Program-made: the position numbers and the translations under genes
Part shown: positions 1 through 6,544 of the stretch, one piece after another
Numbering within the stretch: the stretch's first letter is position 1
How the letters are laid out: every line of letters begins with the position of its first letter
NCBI GenBank assembly: GCA_946410395.1
Contig: CAMKAE010000067.1
Span: 1 to 10,054, forward strand
Source of the DNA: an uncultured Clostridia bacterium
GTDB lineage: Bacteria > Bacillota > Clostridia > Christensenellales > Aristaeellaceae
DNA: 10,054 bases
Direction: 5' to 3'
Notes under the pieces: model-generated
The model's input: the letters and a program-made list of their open reading frames with translations, nothing else
Told to the model about the DNA's origin: nothing
Database searches by the model: none

Positions 1-865
1 TCATGGCCAGGGAGCCGAAGGCTGTGGCCAGCATGTCGCTCATCACGTCGCCGTCGTAGTTCTTGCAGGCCCAGATGAAGCCGCCCTTGGAACGGATCAC
101 CCGCGCCACCGCGTCGTCGATCAGGGTGTAGAAATAGGTGATGCCGGCCTTTTCAAAGGCTTCTTTGTACTCTGCGTCAAAGATCTCCTGGAAGATGTCG
201 CGGAAACGGGCGTCATAGGTCTTGGAGATCGTGTCCTTGGCGGAGAACCAGAGATCCTGCCCCCGATCGAGCGCGTAGGCGAAGCAGCTGCGGGCGAAGG
301 AGGCGATGGAGCCGTCCAGGTTGTGGATGCCCTGAACGACGCCGGGACCCTTGAACTCCTGGATGGTCCTGCGCGTCTCGGTGCCGTCCGGCGCGGTGTA
401 GACCAGCTCGGCCCTGCCGGGCCCGGGAATCTGCATCTCGGTGTTCTTGTACACGTCCCCGTAGGCGTGGCGGGCGATGGTGATGGGATTCTCCCAGGTG
501 CGGACCACCGGGTGGATGCCCTCCGCCTGAATGGGCGCGCGGAACACCGTGCCGTCCAGGATGGCGCGGATAGTGCCGTTGGGGCTCTTCCACATCTCGT
601 GCAGATTGTACTCGGTCATCCGCTGGGCATTGGGGGTGATGGTGGCGCATTTCACGGCCACGCCCAGGCGCTTGGTAGCCTCGGCGGCGTCAAAGGTCAC
701 CCGGTCGCCGGTCTCGTCCCGGTGCGGGAGTCCCAGGTCGTAGTACTCCGTCTTCAGGTCCACAAAGGGGAGCAGCAGCTTCTCCTTGATCATCTTCCAG
801 AGCACGCGGGTCATCTCGTCCCCATCCATCTCCACCAGCGGCGTCTTCATCGCGATGCGGTCCAT
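1..865 (-). CDS. icd: NADP-dependent isocitrate dehydrogenase, eukaryote-like type (3' end outside window)
   Basis: Oxidatively decarboxylates isocitrate to 2-oxoglutarate with NADP+, a cytoplasmic TCA-cycle step feeding glutamate synthesis. The first 288 residues are visible; the family usually has about 400, so roughly the last quarter lies beyond base 1. The sequence follows the homodimeric human IDH1-like family closely: KCATITPN (72-79), WKSPNGTIR (92-100) for substrate, R109, ARHAYGD (131-137) with the arginine equivalent to human R132, IDD (249-251), and KNYDGDVMSD (268-277), whose D273 and D277 match the metal-binding aspartates. The start at 865 is chosen because GAGGAGG lies 9 bases upstream; the alternative Met6 has no such site. 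It is divergent from padR and has its own promoter. Function is nearly certain from the conserved motifs; cofactor choice is inferred from family. Confidence 0.97.
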   Translation of the reverse strand, partial: MDRIAMKTPLVEMDGDEMTRVLWKMIKEKLLLPFVDLKTEYYDLGLPHRDETGDRVTFDAAEATKRLGVAVKCATITPNAQRMTEYNLHEMWKSPNGTIRAILDGTVFRAPIQAEGIHPVVRTWENPITIARHAYGDVYKNTEMQIPGPGRAELVYTAPDGTETRRTIQEFKGPGVVQGIHNLDGSIASFARSCFAYALDRGQDLWFSAKDTISKTYDARFRDIFQEIFDAEYKEAFEKAGITYFYTLIDDAVARVIRSKGGFIWACKNYDGDVMSDMLATAFGSLAM

Positions 866-899
866 GCGTCCGTCCTCCTCGGTTGGTATCGTCCTCTTC

Positions 900-928
900 A
901 TTTTACCGTTGAACGGGCGGTTTTGCAA
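900..928 (-). promoter_or_regulatory. Sigma-A promoter of icd with palindrome in the spacer
   Basis: On the minus strand TTGCAA (923-928) and TAAAAT (900-905) are separated by exactly 17 bases, close to the TTGACA/TATAAT consensus. The -10 lies about 35 bases upstream of the icd start codon. The spacer contains a perfect 11-base palindrome, CCGTTGAACGG (906-916), which could be an operator. The promoter is inferred from match and position only. Confidence 0.72.
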
Positions 929-990
929 GCCAAATACAGAGGAGAAACAAGACCCTGATCACGGCGAAATAAATTTTCTGACGAAATACC

Positions 991-1019
991 TTGACAGGCG
1001 AAGTATCTTGTGCTATGAT
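991..1019 (+). promoter_or_regulatory. Strong sigma-A promoter of padR operon, extended -10
   Basis: A perfect -35 TTGACA (991-996), a 17-base spacer and TATGAT (1014-1019) preceded by TGC (extended -10). The expected start point is near 1026, which would leave a leader of only about a dozen bases before the padR start, or transcription starting inside the GGAGGTGAGG ribosome binding region (1026-1035). Imperfect dyad half-sites ATAC (986-989) and GTAT (1003-1006) flank the -35 and could be the PadR operator. This would fit the autoregulation common in the PadR family, but it is inference. Confidence 0.85.
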
Positions 1020-1037
1020 GGCGTCGGAGGTGAGGAA

Positions 1038-1379
1038 ATGAGCCTGTCATCGGATCTGCTCCGGGGATATACCGACAGCATCATCCTGCGCCGGTTGGCG
1101 GCGGGGGAGAGCTACGGCTACCGGATCAACCAGGAGGTCATGAAGATCAGCGGGGGCGCGTTTGAGATGAAGGAGGCCACGCTGTACACGGCTTTCCGCA
1201 GACTGGAGAGCGCGGGCCTGATCCGCTCGCGCTGGGGGGACGAGACAAGCGGTGCGCGCAGACGCTACTACAGCTTGACGCAGGCGGGGCGCACCCAGCT
1301 GGAAATCGACGTCAACGGATGGAAAGAGACCCGGGAACTGCTGAATACGCTGCTGGAGGAGGAAAAGGGAAATGGCTGA
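1038..1379 (+). CDS. PadR family transcriptional regulator
   Basis: A 113-residue winged-helix DNA-binding protein. The PadR core is recognisable: SIILRRLAAGESYGYRI (14-30) as the first helices, EATLYTAFRRLESAGLI (46-62) as the recognition helix region, and GARRRYYSLTQAGR (72-85) as the wing and start of the C-terminal helix. The length is typical of the short PadR subfamily, which dimerises through one C-terminal helix (86-110). The in-frame upstream extension is rejected because the ATG at 1038 has GGAGGTGAGG just before it and lies directly behind a near-consensus promoter. The stop overlaps the next start (1372), so the two genes are translationally coupled. The family usually represses its own operon. 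The inducing signal is not visible. Confidence is high for the family and low for the target. Confidence 0.94.
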   Translation: MSLSSDLLRGYTDSIILRRLAAGESYGYRINQEVMKISGGAFEMKEATLYTAFRRLESAGLIRSRWGDETSGARRRYYSLTQAGRTQLEIDVNGWKETRELLNTLLEEEKGNG

Positions 1380-2526
1380 GAATACGGTCCGGAAAATGGT
1401 GGATGTGCTCTTTGAGGAACTGCTGATGACCGATGAAGTCCGGGCGATGCGCGACGAGGTAATGAACAACTGCCTGGAGCGCTACAACAGCATGGTGAAT
1501 GACGGCTACAGCGAGGAGAAGGCCGAGAATGCGGTGATGGAGAGCCTGAAGGGCATGGACGACGTGCTCCGGGACTATCCGCGGCTCACCCCGATCACGG
1601 ACAGCGACGCCTTCAGCAAGGAGAGCCGGCAATACGGCGATCTGGACCTGAGCGGCGTCCGGGCGCTGCGGATCCAGGTGCAGAGCGCGGATGTGGAGGT
1701 GCTGCCCACGGAGGGCGCGTTCGACATGAGCCTGCACGACGGGACCCGCACGGTGCTGGTTCCGGCACGAGAAGGAGATACGCTGGTGATCACCCAGGAG
1801 AGCAAGAGCGAGCACGGCGCGGAGCCGGTCGCCGCGGGGAGCGGCTTCTTCAGCCGCCTGGGCCGCGCGATCAGCCGCTCGATCGTCACCGTGGGGGACA
1901 CGGACGCCCGGGCGACGCTGCGGATCCCGGCAGGCCTGCTCGACAGCGCGGACCTTCACTCCCTGAGCGGAGACATTACCATGGACGTTCCCTGCCGGAG
2001 CATCAGCCTGTCCTCGGCCAGCGGCGACTGCAGGGCCAACCTTGCGGGCAAGGCTTACTTCTATGTGCAGGCCGGCGGGAAGCACTGGAGCAGCACGCCG
2101 GAGACGGTCTGCTGCGACCAGTTCAAGGCGAAGAGCATCTCCGGTGATGTGGACATCACCGGCAGCTTCGGGGAAGCGGTGGTCAGCAGCACCAGCGGCG
2201 ACGCGGATTTCCGCGGCTCCGCCCGCTCGCTTGAGATCACCACGGTCAGCGGCGACGTGGACGCGGACGTGGAGGGCGACCGCCTCAAGGGCAGCACGGT
2301 CAGCGGCGACCTGGACGTCTTCCTGCACTGCGGGGACGCGGCCGAGGCGGAGATGAGCACAGTCAGCGGCGACCTGACCCTGCGCCTGCCGGACCATGTG
2401 AAGACCATCAGCGCCAAGACGTCCACGCGCTCCGGGGACGTGTCCTTCAACGGCATCGGGCTGTCCGACGGCGCGGCGGTGCGGGTGAGCGCCAAATCGG
2501 TCTCCGGCGACATCGAGATCATCTGA
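1372..2526 (+). CDS. HAAS-like helical domain fused to a DUF4097 beta-solenoid-type domain
   Basis: This 384-residue protein has two parts. Residues 1-72 are helical and charged and resemble the HAAS/DUF1700 domains encoded beside PadR genes. From about 85 to the end it resembles DUF4097, a repeat-rich beta domain. Nine Ser-Gly-Asp motifs start at residues 199, 217, 257, 275, 293, 311, 332, 354 and 378, mostly 18-24 residues apart, as expected for successive solenoid turns. There is no signal peptide and no hydrophobic stretch long enough for a membrane helix, so it appears cytoplasmic, whereas many relatives are membrane-linked. The start overlaps the padR stop by 8 bases and has GGAGGAGG upstream. 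PadR-HAAS-DUF4097 neighbourhoods are common in Firmicutes, but their biochemical role is not established. Assignment rests on motif pattern and context. Confidence 0.87.
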   Translation: MAENTVRKMVDVLFEELLMTDEVRAMRDEVMNNCLERYNSMVNDGYSEEKAENAVMESLKGMDDVLRDYPRLTPITDSDAFSKESRQYGDLDLSGVRALRIQVQSADVEVLPTEGAFDMSLHDGTRTVLVPAREGDTLVITQESKSEHGAEPVAAGSGFFSRLGRAISRSIVTVGDTDARATLRIPAGLLDSADLHSLSGDITMDVPCRSISLSSASGDCRANLAGKAYFYVQAGGKHWSSTPETVCCDQFKAKSISGDVDITGSFGEAVVSSTSGDADFRGSARSLEITTVSGDVDADVEGDRLKGSTVSGDLDVFLHCGDAAEAEMSTVSGDLTLRLPDHVKTISAKTSTRSGDVSFNGIGLSDGAAVRVSAKSVSGDIEII

Positions 2527-2536
2527 GCGGACTAAA

Positions 2537-2580
2537 ACAGCGGACGCGGGGAACCTGCCCTGCGTCCGCACTGTGTTTTC
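2537..2580. terminator. Bidirectional intrinsic terminator
   Basis: An 11-bp stem pairs 2541-2551 with 2558-2568 (one G-T pair) around the loop AACCTG. It is extended by ACAG (2537-2540) pairing with CTGT (2571-2574) across a two-base bulge. GTTTTC follows on the plus strand, and CTGTTTTAGT follows the hairpin on the minus strand. It sits between the convergent ends of the DUF4097 gene (2526) and the SH3-like gene (2598), so it can serve both. Confidence 0.85.
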
Positions 2581-2597
2581 ACAGAAGGAAAGACGGC

Positions 2598-3191
2598 TCA
2601 CGGCCATCCGTAATACATGTACTCGTCGTCCACAGCCCACTCCGGGACCCAGCAGCGCCGATAGCAGCGGGAGCCGCTGTCGTAATACTCGATCTGGATG
2701 TAGTCGCGGTCCTCGTAGGCGTTCTCTTCATAACCCCAGATGGCGCAGCTGGTGCCGGCGGGCACGGTCTTTGCCCTGCGGTAGCCGGTGCCGGGGCCCC
2801 AGTAGGCGTCGCTGATGGCATAGGCCACCCGGCAGGTGCCCAGCTGGTATTCCGTCGGAACGGCGCTCATGTTCAGGCTGTAGAAGCGCTGTTCGCCGGT
2901 GTAAACCCGGTACAGGGTGCCCTGATAGGTGATCTCCACCTGCATCCACCAGCGGTCGTTGGCGCTGTCATAGGAGCGGGAGAGGACCCGCAACGTGGTG
3001 CCGTCGCTGATGCTGTTGATGGTCAGCGCGTCCTCGTCATAGCGGGTGCCCGGCCCGGACCGGCTGGAGAGCCGCTGCTTGAGCGTGGCATAGTAATAGG
3101 AATACTCGGGCAGGGTGGCGGCGTGCGCCGTGAGCGTGAACGACAGGAGCAGCATCGCCGCGCAGGCGAGGGTGAACAGTCTCTTTTTCAT
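2598..3191 (-). CDS. Secreted protein with two SH3-like (SH3b-type) segments
   Basis: A 197-residue exported protein of unknown precise role. Residues 1-24 form a classic signal peptide (MKKR, hydrophobic core, cleavage after AHA). The mature part has two copies of an SH3b-like pattern: LKQRLSSRSGPGTRYDE (37-53) and YAISDAYWGPGTGYRRA (124-140), each with the aromatic/GPGT.Y signature typical of bacterial SH3 domains that bind cell-wall peptides. It is very rich in Tyr and Trp and has four cysteines in the mature chain (120, 149, 176, 180), which could form disulfides outside the cell. No catalytic domain is attached. The start has GGAGG eight bases upstream. It follows kdgK by 62 bases on the same strand with no visible promoter of its own, but metabolic linkage is doubtful. 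Family assignment is by pattern only. Confidence 0.85.
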   Translation of the reverse strand: MKKRLFTLACAAMLLLSFTLTAHAATLPEYSYYYATLKQRLSSRSGPGTRYDEDALTINSISDGTTLRVLSRSYDSANDRWWMQVEITYQGTLYRVYTGEQRFYSLNMSAVPTEYQLGTCRVAYAISDAYWGPGTGYRRAKTVPAGTSCAIWGYEENAYEDRDYIQIEYYDSGSRCYRRCWVPEWAVDDEYMYYGWP

Positions 3192-3216
3192 GCGAATCCC
3201 TCCGGAAATGCGGAAT

Positions 3217-3247
3217 GGACCGCAGGACAGAAAGCGTCCTGCGGTCC
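3217..3247. terminator. Perfect 12-bp hairpin between kdgK and the SH3-like gene
   Basis: GGACCGCAGGAC (3217-3228) pairs perfectly with GTCCTGCGGTCC (3236-3247) around a 7-base loop. It begins 6 bases after the kdgK stop. On the plus strand it is followed by GTTTTG, a weak U-tract. In the direction of kdgK transcription it is followed by ATTCCG, with no U-tract. It may be a poor or factor-assisted terminator of the eda-kdgK operon, an mRNA-stabilising stem, or a terminator of antisense transcripts. Confidence 0.5.
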
Positions 3248-3253
3248 GTTTTG

Positions 3254-4288
3254 TCAGCGCTGCACGCGGCCGGTGCCGGAGCCCTTCATGAGGCTCTCCA
3301 CCTCCGCCACGGTGACGCGGTTGTAGTCGCCGGGAATGGTGTGCTTCAGACAGGAGGCCGCCACGGCGAATTCCAGGGCGGTCTTTTCATCGCCGTAGGT
3401 GTTCAGACCGTAGATCAGGCCGCCGCCGAAGGAATCGCCGCCGCCGACGCGGTCCACGATGTCTGTGATGGCGTATTTGCGGGAGAGGAAGAAGTCCTTG
3501 CCGTTGTACAGGCAGGCGCTCCAGTCGTTGTGGTTGGCGCTGCGGCTCTCGCGCAGGGTGATGGCCACCCGCTTCACGTTGGGATAGGCCTCCATCACCT
3601 TGCCGGCGATGGCCTTGTAGAGCTCCACGTTGATCTCGCCCTCGTCCACGGCTGCGGCGGAATCCGCGCTGATGCACAGGGCCTTCTGCACGTCCTCCTC
3701 GTTGGCGATGACGGTATCCACATACTTCACGATCTCCGTCATGACCTCGTCGGCGCGCTTGCCGTACTTCCAGAGGTTCTTGCGGTAGTTCAGGTCGCAG
3801 GAAACGTGCAGGCCCTTCGCCTTCGCGGCCTTCACCGCTTCGATGGACAGGTTCGCGGCCCCGGCGCTGATGGCGGGGGTGATGCCCGTCAGGTGCAGCC
3901 AGGTGGCGCCGGCAAAGGCCTGATCCCAGTCGATGTCGCCGCTGACGGCTTCGGCCATGGTGGAACCCGCGCGGTCATAGATCACCTTGGAGGGGCGCTG
4001 CACGGCGCCGGTCTCGAGGTAATAGATGCCCATGCGGCCGTCTTTGCGCACGATGCGGGAGGTGTCCACGCCGAAGCCGCGGAGCTCACGGATGCACGCG
4101 TCGCCGATCGCGCCGGTGGGGAGCACGGAGACGAAAGCGGTATCCAGGCCGTAATTGGCCAGGGAGACGGACACATTGGCCTCGCCGCCGCCAAAGGTGG
4201 CCTCCAGCACGGGGGACTGGAACAGGCGCTCGTAGGCGGGGCTCTTCAGGCGCAGCATGACTTCACCGAACGTAATGATCTTTCCCAT
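3254..4288 (-). CDS. kdgK: 2-dehydro-3-deoxygluconate kinase (PfkB/ribokinase family)
   Basis: Phosphorylates 2-keto-3-deoxygluconate to KDPG using ATP in the cytoplasm. The 344-residue length fits the family. The N-terminal motif TFGGGEANVSVSLANYGLDT (31-50) is the PfkB signature-1 region. CDLNYRKNLW (164-173) is characteristic of KDG kinases within PfkB. DRVGGGDSFGGGLIYGL (279-295) carries the catalytic-base aspartate D285; the usual GAGD reads GGGD here, a variant seen in clostridial KDG kinases. The start is supported by GGAGG about 10 bases upstream. It follows the aldolase gene by 37 bases on the same strand, so the two enzymes are co-expressed and act in sequence. A sugar kinase for a related keto-acid is possible, but the adjacent eda makes KDG the best substrate. 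Confidence 0.94.
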   Translation of the reverse strand: MGKIITFGEVMLRLKSPAYERLFQSPVLEATFGGGEANVSVSLANYGLDTAFVSVLPTGAIGDACIRELRGFGVDTSRIVRKDGRMGIYYLETGAVQRPSKVIYDRAGSTMAEAVSGDIDWDQAFAGATWLHLTGITPAISAGAANLSIEAVKAAKAKGLHVSCDLNYRKNLWKYGKRADEVMTEIVKYVDTVIANEEDVQKALCISADSAAAVDEGEINVELYKAIAGKVMEAYPNVKRVAITLRESRSANHNDWSACLYNGKDFFLSRKYAITDIVDRVGGGDSFGGGLIYGLNTYGDEKTALEFAVAASCLKHTIPGDYNRVTVAEVESLMKGSGTGRVQR

Positions 4289-4325
4289 TTTCTTGTTCCT
4301 CCGATCTCTGAGTCGTTTGATGCGG

Positions 4326-5282
4326 TTATTTCTGGGAGAGGTGGAAGGCGAAGCCCGCGATCTCGTCCCGCAGATAGATGTTGGTCAGCTTGCCGTTCTT
4401 CACGACGGCGCTGTCCTCGTCGAAGGCATAGCCCCGGCGCTCCAGATGCCACTTGGCCCGGGGGACGCTGTTGCAGCCGATGGCGATGTGGCCGTGGGTG
4501 CCGCGGCCCTGCTTCTTCATGCACTCGAAGCCGGCGCCGGCGAAGTCGGAGGAGTTGCCCTCCTTCACGTCCCAGCCCATCAGGGTCGCGATGGCCCTGG
4601 CGTCCTTCAGGGCGCTGTCGGGGTCGCCGCTGTTGATGCCCACATGCTTGAGCTCCAGGCCCAGCATCTTGTCCACGGCAGAGCGGGTCAGGGCGGTGAT
4701 CCGTCCCCAGTCCTTGGCCTTGACGGTATCACCAGGCACCATCCAGGAGCCGCCGCAGCACATGATCTTGTCAAAGGCCAGATAGTCGAGCATGTTGTTC
4801 TCGTTCACGCCGCCGGTGGGCATGAACTTCATGCTGCCGTAGGGGGCAGCCATGGCCTTGATGAGCTTCAGCCCGCCGATGGCCTCCGCCGGGAAGACCT
4901 TCACCGCGCTCAGGCCGAAGGACAGGGCCACCTCGATGTCGGAGGGGCTGGAAGTGCCGGGGCAGACGGGCACGTCGTGGTCGATGCACCAGCGCACGAC
5001 CTCGGGATTCAGACCGGGGGAGACGATGGCCGCCGCACCGGCGCGCACGGCGCGTTCCGCCTGATCCGTGGTCAGAACGGTTCCAGCGCAGAGAATAACG
5101 TCCGGCAGCTGCTCGTGCACCAGGCGGATGGCTTCCTCCGCCGCGGCGGTGCGGAAGGTGATCTCCGCCACCGGCAGCCCGCCCTCCGCCAGGGCTTTGC
5201 ACAGCGGCACGGCGTCCTGCGCGTCATCGACCTTGATGACGGGGACCAGACCGGCCAGGGAGAGTTTTTCCAGAATATCCAT
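4326..5282 (-). CDS. eda: KDPG/KHG aldolase with C-terminal VOC-like domain
   Basis: Cleaves 2-keto-3-deoxy-6-phosphogluconate to pyruvate and glyceraldehyde-3-phosphate; the family often also cleaves 4-hydroxy-2-oxoglutarate. Residues 1-205 are a class I (Schiff-base) aldolase TIM barrel: E40 in VAEITFRT, CAGTV (65-69), the Schiff-base lysine K128 in VKVFPAE, and PTGGV (155-159) for phosphate. Ordinary Eda ends near 210 residues. Here about 110 more follow, resembling the vicinal-oxygen-chelate (glyoxalase) fold: LKHVGIN (211-217), GFEC (251-254), GHIAIG (264-269) and FAFHL (311-315). H213, E253, H265 and H314 could be a metal site. The role of this tail is unknown. The start has GAGGAGG upstream and a strong promoter. 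It is the first gene of the operon with kdgK, pointing to uronate or pectin catabolism. Confidence 0.93.
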   Translation of the reverse strand: MDILEKLSLAGLVPVIKVDDAQDAVPLCKALAEGGLPVAEITFRTAAAEEAIRLVHEQLPDVILCAGTVLTTDQAERAVRAGAAAIVSPGLNPEVVRWCIDHDVPVCPGTSSPSDIEVALSFGLSAVKVFPAEAIGGLKLIKAMAAPYGSMKFMPTGGVNENNMLDYLAFDKIMCCGGSWMVPGDTVKAKDWGRITALTRSAVDKMLGLELKHVGINSGDPDSALKDARAIATLMGWDVKEGNSSDFAGAGFECMKKQGRGTHGHIAIGCNSVPRAKWHLERRGYAFDEDSAVVKNGKLTNIYLRDEIAGFAFHLSQK

Positions 5283-5335
5283 GCAGTTTTTCCTCCTCGC
5301 ACTGTCATCGGCACGGATGCCTTCTTAACAGGAAT

Positions 5336-5384
5336 ATCATATCATGCCGGAAAGCCTGCGTCAAGAAAAAAGAAAGGAAAAAAG
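5336..5384 (-). promoter_or_regulatory. Sigma-A promoter of eda-kdgK with A/T tract upstream
   Basis: On the minus strand TTGACG (5359-5364), a 17-base spacer and TATGAT (5336-5341). Immediately upstream is a T-rich run on the minus strand (5365-5384, broken only by a few C), placed where an UP element would sit. The transcript would start near 5329, giving a leader of about 45 bases before the eda start at 5282. No operator could be assigned with confidence. Confidence 0.82.
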
Positions 5385-5451
5385 CGCCGTCCGGACAGCG
5401 GTTTTCCGTCGGTGAAGCCTGCCCGCCGGCCTGCGATCAGGGCGCCGACTA

Positions 5452-5480
5452 TTGAATTTTTTGGCAGCATCAGCTATAAT
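5452..5480 (+). promoter_or_regulatory. Sigma-A promoter of the secreted C39-like gene
   Basis: TTGAAT (5452-5457), a 17-base spacer and a perfect TATAAT (5475-5480). The start point would be near 5487, about 30 bases before the start codon at 5516, and the AAGGAGGT ribosome binding site lies at 5498-5505. It is divergent from the eda promoter, with about 65 bases between the T-rich tract and this -35. Confidence 0.85.
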
Positions 5481-5515
5481 GCGTCGTGAATCCGTACAAG
5501 GAGGTCCGATAAAGC

Positions 5516-6532
5516 ATGAAGCGCCGGCTGTTGATGGGCATCTGCATCCTGTGCGTGCTGTTTTCGGGTGCCCTGTGCGAGGACGAAGCGGTTCCGGCCG
5601 CTCAGCTCTCCTCCTTTGATGCGCGCCTCGCCTCCGTTCAGCTGATCTCCCAGCGGGAGGAGCGTTTCGACACCGATACCTACCGCTATATCAAAAAAGC
5701 CGACTTTGTCAAGAACGGCTGCGGCCCGGCGGCGCTGCACAATGCGCTGTCGGTGGCCTTCGACATCCGGGACCGGGACTGCTCCGAGCGGACGCTGCTG
5801 GAACTGATGACCCTGATGGCGGACTTTAACCGCCCCGCGGATTTTGGCATGAATTACAAGCGGGCCAGCCTGCTATGCGAACCGCTGGACCCTCAGAGCT
5901 ACCCCACGCTGGCCAGACTGACGGGCTCGGTGGAGGCCATGGTCTGGATCCCGAAGACGCCCACGGCGGACAAGATTCTGGCAGCTGTGGACGCCGTCGA
6001 CGGCAGCGCCGTGATCATGGGCCGGATCAACCCGTCACAGAACTGGGAGGAGCTCATCCGGACCATCGACGGGCTGCACGCCAGGAGCCTGGACGAGGCC
6101 ACCCTCTCCGTGGCGGTAGTGTCGGCCGGGACGCCGTCAACGAAAGCGCCCTTCAATCTTGGGGACACAGGGCATTTTGTGACCATCACCGTCGAGGTGG
6201 GGGAGTTTGAGGAAAACGGCACCGTCTACGTGCTGGACTCCTATCCGCGGGCCGTACGCGGCGAGAAGCTGGGCGATATCTACGACAAGAAGTATTATTT
6301 CGCGGAGAACAACTTCCTGACGGGCTTCCGGCAGAACTACTCCGCCGTGCATGTGACGCCCATTGCGGTGAAATGCGAGCCGCTGGACAGCGTGAAGGAA
6401 GAACTGGCACAGCTCAGGGCGGAGGCGCCTGAGGGCAGGAAGGCGTCGGACGCGTTTCTGCGCTATCGGGCGAGACTGGCGCAGCGCGTGACCATGTTCG
6501 GAACGGGCACGCTGATCATCCGCATCCGCTGA
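5516..6532 (+). CDS. Secreted C39-like (papain-fold) cysteine peptidase candidate
   Basis: A 338-residue protein that I could not match to a named family with certainty. Residues 1-22 are a signal peptide. A lipobox is unlikely because the residue before C21 is Leu. The mature part shows the layout of C39-like/papain-fold enzymes: NGCGPAALHNAL (67-78) with nucleophile C69 at the start of a helix, TGHFVTITVE (218-227) with H220, and YVLDSYPRA (238-246) with D241, a plausible Cys-His-Asp triad in the expected order. About 140 residues lie between Cys and His, more than in the minimal fold. The start is fixed by AAGGAGGT 10 bases upstream. It is monocistronic with its own promoter, ends 12 bases from a convergent gene, and has no ABC transporter nearby, arguing against a bacteriocin-processing role. 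A non-catalytic or transglutaminase-like relative is the main alternative. Confidence 0.82.
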   Translation: MKRRLLMGICILCVLFSGALCEDEAVPAAQLSSFDARLASVQLISQREERFDTDTYRYIKKADFVKNGCGPAALHNALSVAFDIRDRDCSERTLLELMTLMADFNRPADFGMNYKRASLLCEPLDPQSYPTLARLTGSVEAMVWIPKTPTADKILAAVDAVDGSAVIMGRINPSQNWEELIRTIDGLHARSLDEATLSVAVVSAGTPSTKAPFNLGDTGHFVTITVEVGEFEENGTVYVLDSYPRAVRGEKLGDIYDKKYYFAENNFLTGFRQNYSAVHVTPIAVKCEPLDSVKEELAQLRAEAPEGRKASDAFLRYRARLAQRVTMFGTGTLIIRIR

Positions 6533-6544
6533 GACCGGCCGGGC

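Noticed and set aside
786..1037. N-terminal extension of the PadR frame by 84 residues
   Set aside because: It would run through the icd start, both promoters and the padR ribosome binding site; the ATG at 1038 has all start signals.
1312..2640. 442-residue open frame on the minus strand across the DUF4097 gene
   Set aside because: It is a GC-driven antisense shadow: low-complexity, His/Arg/Ala-rich, and covering a gene with clear motifs, promoter and ribosome binding site on the plus strand.
3215..4636. 473-residue open frame on the plus strand across kdgK and the aldolase gene end
   Set aside because: It spans two unrelated recognised genes and their intergenic gap on the other strand, has Gly/His/Ala-rich composition, and no ribosome binding site.
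4257..5489. 410-residue open frame on the plus strand across the aldolase gene
   Set aside because: It reads antisense through eda and its promoter region; the composition is typical of a shadow frame in GC-rich DNA.
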